The notes under the pieces: model-generated
Database searches by the model: none
Told to the model about the DNA's origin: nothing
Seen by the model: only the letters and a program-made list of their open reading frames with translations
Position numbers and translations under genes: made by a program
Assembly: GCA_937919125.1 (NCBI GenBank)
Contig: CALFOB010000002.1
Location: forward strand, 1-9,681
DNA length: 9,681 bases
Source: an uncultured Micrococcales bacterium
GTDB taxonomy: Bacteria; Actinomycetota; Actinomycetes; Actinomycetales; Microbacteriaceae
Direction of reading: 5' to 3'
Shown here: positions 6,677 to 9,681 of the stretch, in pieces
Layout: each line of letters begins with the position of its first letter
Numbering within the stretch: the stretch's first letter is position 1

Positions 6677-7219
6677 TTATCTAGGTACTTCCCCAGCCGC
6701 GTGACGAACAGCAGCCCAAACAACACTGCTTGAGTAGCCTTTTCGCATTAGATAGCTGGAGAGTCTTCTAGTTCTGACTTCAGGTTCAAGTTTTAGAAGT
6801 TGTCTGTGTCTGGATTCAGCCAGTTTCTTTGCTGCTTCTAGTTCAGATTCAGTATCAATCTCAGCGATGGCAGCATCAATGGCTTCTTGGGGGAAGTTCT
6901 TGGCTCTTAGTTCTCTAGCGATGACCGACTTGGCTTTGGACTTTCTAGAAACAGCAACTTCTGTAAAGTCCTTAGCCAAGGCAAGGTCATCGATAAGCCC
7001 AACTTCAATGAACCGATCAATCATCTGGTCAACGAGTTGGACTGGAAACTCTTTGTCTAAAAGCAACGTGCGTAGTTGCCCAGAAGACTTGCTACTTCTC
7101 TCAATTAGCTTTAGCAGGGCTTGACGTACATCTTCTTCAAGTGAATCAACAGACTTGAGAGAGTACTTAGGCCTTCCTTCAGTAGGAGCTAAGTCCTTGA
7201 GGAAAGTTTCGACGTCCAA
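6677..7219 (-). CDS. recX: RecX, regulator of RecA
   Basis: 180 residues, within the family range. RecX binds RecA filaments and limits recombinase and coprotease activity. The sequence shows the three-helix repeats of the family: a first around residues 27-75, one with FIEVGLIDDLALAKDF then SKAKSVIARELRAKNF (about 69-110), and a C-terminal one with RRLSSYLMRKGYSSSVVWAAV (about 151-172). The start is a TTG at 7219, two bases after the recA stop, with no strong ribosome binding site and no ATG near by. This points to translation coupled to recA at a reduced rate, which suits a protein needed far below RecA levels. Confidence 0.94.
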   Translation of the reverse strand: MDVETFLKDLAPTEGRPKYSLKSVDSLEEDVRQALLKLIERSSKSSGQLRTLLLDKEFPVQLVDQMIDRFIEVGLIDDLALAKDFTEVAVSRKSKAKSVIARELRAKNFPQEAIDAAIAEIDTESELEAAKKLAESRHRQLLKLEPEVRTRRLSSYLMRKGYSSSVVWAAVRHAAGEVPR

Positions 7220-7221
7220 GG

Positions 7222-8280
7222 CTACTTGTTTACTGCTTTGAGTTCAGTTACTTCTTCAACTGGCAGATCTGCTACGACACGAGGAACACCAATACCTAGC
7301 TTGGTCTTGATCTTCTGCTCGATTTCGTTAGCAATCTCTGGGTTGTCAAGAAGGAAGTTTCTCGAGTTCTCTTTACCCTGACCAAGCTGTTCAGCTTCGT
7401 AGGTGTACCAAGAGCCAGACTTCTTTAGAATCTCCTGCTCGACACCAACATCTAGAAGGCTTCCCTCACGAGAGATACCAACACCGTAGATGATGTCGAA
7501 TTCAGCCTGCTTGAATGGAGGGGCCATCTTGTTCTTGACAACCTTTACGCGAGTTCTGTTTCCAACTGCGTCTTGGCCATCCTTAAGGGTTTCAATTCTT
7601 CTAACATCTAGACGAACTGAAGCGTAGAACTTAAGGGCCTTACCTCCAGCAGTAGTTTCAGGTGAACCGAAGAACACACCGATCTTTTCGCGAAGCTGGT
7701 TGATGAAGATTGCAGTGGTCTTTGTATTGTTCAAAACACCAGTTAGCTTGCGAAGTGCTTGAGACATCAAACGAGCCTGGAGACCCATGTGTGAGTCGCC
7801 CATCTCACCCTCAATTTCTGCTCTTGGAACCAGAGCAGCAACAGAGTCGATAACGATGATGTCAATAGATCCTGAACGGATCAAAGTGTCGGCAATTTCT
7901 AGAGCTTGCTCACCAGTATCTGGCTGGCTGACTAGAAGCGCATCAATGTCAACTCCCAGTGCCTTTGCGTACTCTGGGTCTAGAGCGTGCTCAGCGTCGA
8001 TAAAGACAGCAACTCCACCGGCTTTCTGGCAGTTAGCAATTGCGTGTAGAGCAACTGTTGTCTTACCTGAAGATTCAGGTCCATAAACTTCTACGATTCT
8101 TCCCTTAGGAAGTCCTCCAATTCCCAGAGCCACGTCCAAAGCGATTGAACCTGTAGGGATTACTTCAATTGGAGCTCTTTCGTCAGAGCCAAGGCGCATG
8201 ACAGAGCCTTTTCCGAACTGTTTGTCAATCTGCGCAAGTGCAGTGTCTAGGGCTTTATCGCGATCTGATGCTGATGGCAT
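7222..8280 (-). CDS. recA: RecA recombinase
   Basis: 352 residues, full length and without the intein found in some mycobacterial recA genes. RecA forms ATP-bound filaments on single-stranded DNA, drives strand exchange and stimulates LexA self-cleavage. Visible are FGKGSVM (22-28), the Walker A GPESSGKT (67-74), FIDAEHALDP (93-102), Walker B IIVIDS (141-146), loop L1 around EGEMGDSHMG (157-166), and loop L2 starting NQLREKIGVFFGSPETTAGG (194-213). An acidic C-terminal tail is short. The start is the ATG at 8280 with AGGA at 8288-8291, 7 nt upstream. recX follows two bases after the stop. The 163-nt upstream gap holds a possible extended -10 promoter with a weak LexA-like site. Confidence 0.99.
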   Translation of the reverse strand: MPSASDRDKALDTALAQIDKQFGKGSVMRLGSDERAPIEVIPTGSIALDVALGIGGLPKGRIVEVYGPESSGKTTVALHAIANCQKAGGVAVFIDAEHALDPEYAKALGVDIDALLVSQPDTGEQALEIADTLIRSGSIDIIVIDSVAALVPRAEIEGEMGDSHMGLQARLMSQALRKLTGVLNNTKTTAIFINQLREKIGVFFGSPETTAGGKALKFYASVRLDVRRIETLKDGQDAVGNRTRVKVVKNKMAPPFKQAEFDIIYGVGISREGSLLDVGVEQEILKKSGSWYTYEAEQLGQGKENSRNFLLDNPEIANEIEQKIKTKLGIGVPRVVADLPVEEVTELKAVNK

Positions 8281-8406
8281 TTTCTTTTCCTTTTCTGCCG
8301 CCTTGGCGACTGGTTTTATGCTGTCATGACACTACGAAGAAAATCTGCTTTGAAACTGGTGTCTGTCTGAACTGTTGATAACTTCTACCAATTTCCTTCT
8401 GTAGAT

Positions 8407-8434
8407 AGCCTAGCAATATCCGAACATAATTACG
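8407..8434 (-). promoter_or_regulatory. Candidate recA promoter with weak LexA-like site
   Basis: On the minus strand TGC-TAGGCT (8415-8407) reads as an extended -10 (TGN plus TANNNT). Just upstream lies CGTAATTATGTTCG (8434-8421), which fits the LexA box CGAAC-N4-GTTCG in the right arm and in three of five left-arm bases. The site would cover the -20 to -35 region, a position where LexA represses. It implies a recA leader of about 120 nt. No full-consensus LexA box occurs in the gap, so this is tentative. Confidence 0.35.
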
Positions 8435-8443
8435 AATAAAAAT

Positions 8444-8677
8444 CTATTCGGCGTGTCCATTTCTCGGCTTTTTGTTCAAACCATGCCAACGCTCTTTTGG
8501 GACGTTTTGGGCCTTACAAATGCCGAGCCAGATCTCTTTTGGTTCGAGGCCAGCTGCCAGAGCGTCTTGCCCAGTCAAATCCCCTAGTTCAGTCAGAACC
8601 AGGTCCCTAAGCAGCACAGCAGCGTACTCAGAACCGAATTCATCGGCCATAAGGGTCTGAAACTCACTAAGTCGCAC
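8444..8677 (-). CDS. DUF3046 family protein
   Basis: 77 residues of the small actinobacterial DUF3046 family, found next to recA across the phylum; its function is unknown. The opening MRLSEFQTLMADEFG, the central VLTELGDLTGQDALAAG and the following EPKEIWLGICKAQNVPKERW match the family pattern, including the conserved tryptophans. It is predicted soluble and helical, with no signal peptide. The start is a GTG at 8677. No ribosome binding site precedes it, but TATCTT (8689-8684) lies 6 nt upstream as a TANNNT -10, so the transcript probably begins at the GTG itself (leaderless). The gene ends 163 nt before recA and is separated from the clgR-like gene by a terminator. Confidence 0.9.
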   Translation of the reverse strand: MRLSEFQTLMADEFGSEYAAVLLRDLVLTELGDLTGQDALAAGLEPKEIWLGICKAQNVPKERWHGLNKKPRNGHAE

Positions 8678-8683
8678 GAATAG

Positions 8684-8689
8684 AAGATA
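8684..8689 (-). promoter_or_regulatory. Possible -10 of a leaderless DUF3046 transcript
   Basis: TATCTT on the minus strand, exactly 6 nt before the GTG start at 8677. No recognisable -35 precedes it. Leaderless mRNAs starting at ATG or GTG are common in actinobacteria, and the absence of a ribosome binding site supports the reading. Confidence 0.4.
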
Positions 8690-8733
8690 ACCCGACAGAT
8701 GGTCGTTTACTGGCAGAAATGCTCACCCAGGTT

Positions 8734-8772
8734 AAAAAGAACTGCCCCCAAGTAGGACTTGAGGGCAGTTCT
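8734..8772 (-). terminator. Rho-independent terminator of the clgR-like gene
   Basis: In the minus-strand RNA a hairpin from 8772 to 8738 pairs 16 bases around a CCU loop: ten outer pairs beginning AGAACUGCCC, one G-U wobble, then five inner pairs. A run of five U (8738-8734) follows, the first belonging to the stem. On the plus strand the wobble becomes an A-C mismatch and no T-run follows, so it acts for the minus strand only. It starts 9 nt after the clgR-like stop and insulates that gene from DUF3046 and recA. Confidence 0.93.
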
Positions 8773-8781
8773 AGACAATAA

Positions 8782-9093
8782 CTATCGAGAATTGACCATG
8801 CTTGCAGAATCGAAGCTGGTTACAAACTCGGTTGGCACGGTGTCTGGGATTACGACTGTCTCAACAGCCTCAAATCGCTCAGCTACAAGGTGCATGATCT
8901 GGGAAATTGGCACATCCAATGCGTAGGCAACGGAAGCCAGAATCTCAGATGAGGCCTCTTTCTGCCCTCTTTCGATCTCGCTGAGGTACCCCAAAGCTAC
9001 AGCGGCACGGCTGGCCACTTGGCGAAGGGTGTGTCCCTTTTGCTGGCGAAGGTCGCGGAGAACATCACCGATTTCTTGGCGTACTAGAGCCAT
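8782..9093 (-). CDS. clgR: ClgR-type XRE-family transcriptional regulator
   Basis: 103 residues. Residues 6-65 form one HTH_3/XRE domain, with the recognition segment HTLRQVASRAAVALGYLSEI (21-40) followed by ERGQKEASSEIL, a signature shared with actinobacterial ClgR. ClgR activates Clp protease genes and other stress genes in Streptomyces, Corynebacterium and mycobacteria, and commonly lies close to recA, as here. The last 40 residues (ERFEAVETVVIPDTVPTEF onward) are not conserved by eye and end MVNSR. The paired alanines at the end of Streptomyces ClgR, which mark it for ClpP degradation, are absent. The start is the ATG at 9093 with AAAGGGG 6 nt upstream of a short spacer. A strong terminator follows, so it is probably monocistronic. 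Another XRE regulator is possible but less likely. Confidence 0.85.
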   Translation of the reverse strand: MALVRQEIGDVLRDLRQQKGHTLRQVASRAAVALGYLSEIERGQKEASSEILASVAYALDVPISQIMHLVAERFEAVETVVIPDTVPTEFVTSFDSASMVNSR

Positions 9094-9120
9094 GTGGATC
9101 CCCTTTCAAATAGATGCGAA

Positions 9121-9134
9121 CGCTTAGTTTAGCG
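9121..9134. promoter_or_regulatory. Inverted repeat upstream of the clgR-like gene (possible operator)
   Basis: CGCTTAGTTTAGCG, arms CGCT and AGCG six bases apart, 27 nt upstream of the ATG, with GCGAA repeated directly at 9116-9120 and 9132-9136. ClgR sites are CGC/GCG palindromes, but the spacing between CGC and GCG here (8 nt) differs from the published motifs I recall, so autoregulation is only a possibility. TAAACT on the minus strand inside it could be a -10. Confidence 0.3.
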
Positions 9135-9261
9135 AAAGCTTGGTGCACTGGTGTTGCTGTAGAAATAACATACCTGCTTCTTCAGACATTTAGCCCCTAG
9201 ATTGCTGAATGTTACCTTGGAATTTAGATTGGCTAATTCCATCTCAGTGAAGTAAACCTAA

Positions 9262-9661
9262 TTACTTGGTGAAGTATTCCCGAATATGAGCAAGTGCTGA
9301 TTCGACAGTCTTTGATCGGATAGCAGCCCTGTCCCCTGTGAAATGCTCTTCCCAGACCTGGACTCCCCTTGCTCCAGCAACAGCAATAAACACAGTCCCA
9401 ACCGGCTTACCATCCTGCTCCAAAGGACCTGCCACTCCGGTGGTTGACACACCTAGAACCTGGTCGGTTGAAAGCATAAGTTGAAGAGAAAATCTGGAAC
9501 GGATACCTTCGGCCATTTGAGCTGCTACCTCTGGATCCACCGCACCCTGCTCTTTCAAGAGCGACCTATTGACCCCCAAAGCTGATGACTTGAGTTCTGT
9601 TTGGTACGCGACCACAGAACCCAGCACAACATTAGATGCGCCAGAAACTGAAACTAGTTCG
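9262..9661 (-). CDS. cinA: CinA-family nicotinamide-nucleotide amidohydrolase (5'-truncated)
   Basis: The last 133 residues of a CinA C-terminal (PncC) domain, which deamidates nicotinamide mononucleotide to nicotinic acid mononucleotide in NAD recycling. Visible family motifs are GASNVVLGSVVAYQTELK near the start, MAEGIRSRF, and STTGVAGP followed by DGKPVGTVFIAV. The N-terminal ESCTGG-type active-site motif, normally 15-20 residues before the first visible residue, lies beyond the insert. It is therefore unknown whether this is a stand-alone PncC-like protein of about 160 residues, as in many Micrococcales, or a full CinA with an N-terminal domain. Reading past 9661 gives MCSSDL, an adapter translation and not a real start. 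It is 168 nt upstream of the clgR-like gene on the same strand. Confidence 0.92.
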
Positions 9662-9681
9662 AGATCGGAAGAGCACACGTC
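9662..9681 (+). other. Illumina adapter remnant (not genomic)
   Basis: AGATCGGAAGAGCACACGTC, exactly the first 20 nt of the Read 1 3' adapter and the reverse complement of part of the left-end adapter. Genomic sequence ends at 9661. The two ends form a false inverted terminal repeat of 20 nt. Confidence 0.97.

Noticed and set aside
7787..8086. 99-codon plus-strand frame inside recA
   Set aside because: Antisense shadow of recA, with no ribosome binding site or recognisable family.
8433..8450. CGAATA-N6-TATTCG inverted repeat at the end of DUF3046 as a terminator
   Set aside because: The six-pair stem is AT-rich and no T-run follows on either strand.
9198..9238. Short direct repeat TAGATTG in the clgR-cinA gap
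   Set aside because: Only seven exact bases with imperfect flanks, consistent with chance in an AT-rich spacer.
9250..9267. AAGTAA/TTACTT inverted repeat at the cinA stop as a terminator
   Set aside because: Weak six-pair AT stem without a T-run.
1..9681. 20-nt inverted terminal repeats suggesting a linear element
   Set aside because: Both are the same sequencing adapter in opposite orientation.

Overview
The window is a stretch of conserved chromosomal housekeeping genes from an actinobacterium. The order (ChiZ/LysM-type gene, lexA, hflX, methyltransferase, dapF, miaA, miaB, recX, recA, DUF3046, ClgR-type regulator, cinA) is typical of Actinomycetota. The DUF3046 gene next to recA and the ClgR-type regulator are close to diagnostic. 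G+C, sampled by eye on a few lines, is in the mid to high 40s percent, low for the phylum. This fits small-genome planktonic Microbacteriaceae-like or acI-like lineages, but I cannot place it further.

Both ends are not genomic. Positions 1-44 and 9662-9681 are Illumina i7-side adapter in opposite orientations, so the genuine insert is 45-9661 and both terminal genes are cut by the end of the insert.

Left part (45-1173): a truncated, arginine-rich, single-pass membrane protein on the minus strand, probably an SOS-induced cell-division inhibitor of the ChiZ/DivS group, is divergent from lexA. Their shared intergenic region holds two LexA-type boxes, one per promoter. Middle (1170-6649): hflX, dapF, miaA and miaB lie on the minus strand. 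A plus-strand RsmC/YbxB-like methyltransferase sits between hflX and dapF. Both convergent junctions (lexA/hflX and methyltransferase/dapF) are interlocked stop codons sharing four bases. Right part (6677-9661): recX and recA form a tight pair, preceded by DUF3046. A clgR-like gene with its own strong terminator and the 3' part of cinA follow.

Functionally the window joins DNA-damage control (LexA, RecA, RecX, the probable division inhibitor), tRNA position-37 modification (MiaA then MiaB), lysine and cell-wall precursor synthesis (DapF), ribosome rescue (HflX), protease regulation (ClgR) and NMN recycling (CinA). There is no gene-free stretch over 300 bases: gaps are 304-513, 2679-2710, 8281-8443, 8678-8781 and 9094-9261. 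I see no mobile element, CRISPR array, RNA gene or undescribed multi-gene system. The points most worth checking are the adapter ends, the SOS control region, the candidate recA promoter and the fine architecture of the gene junctions.
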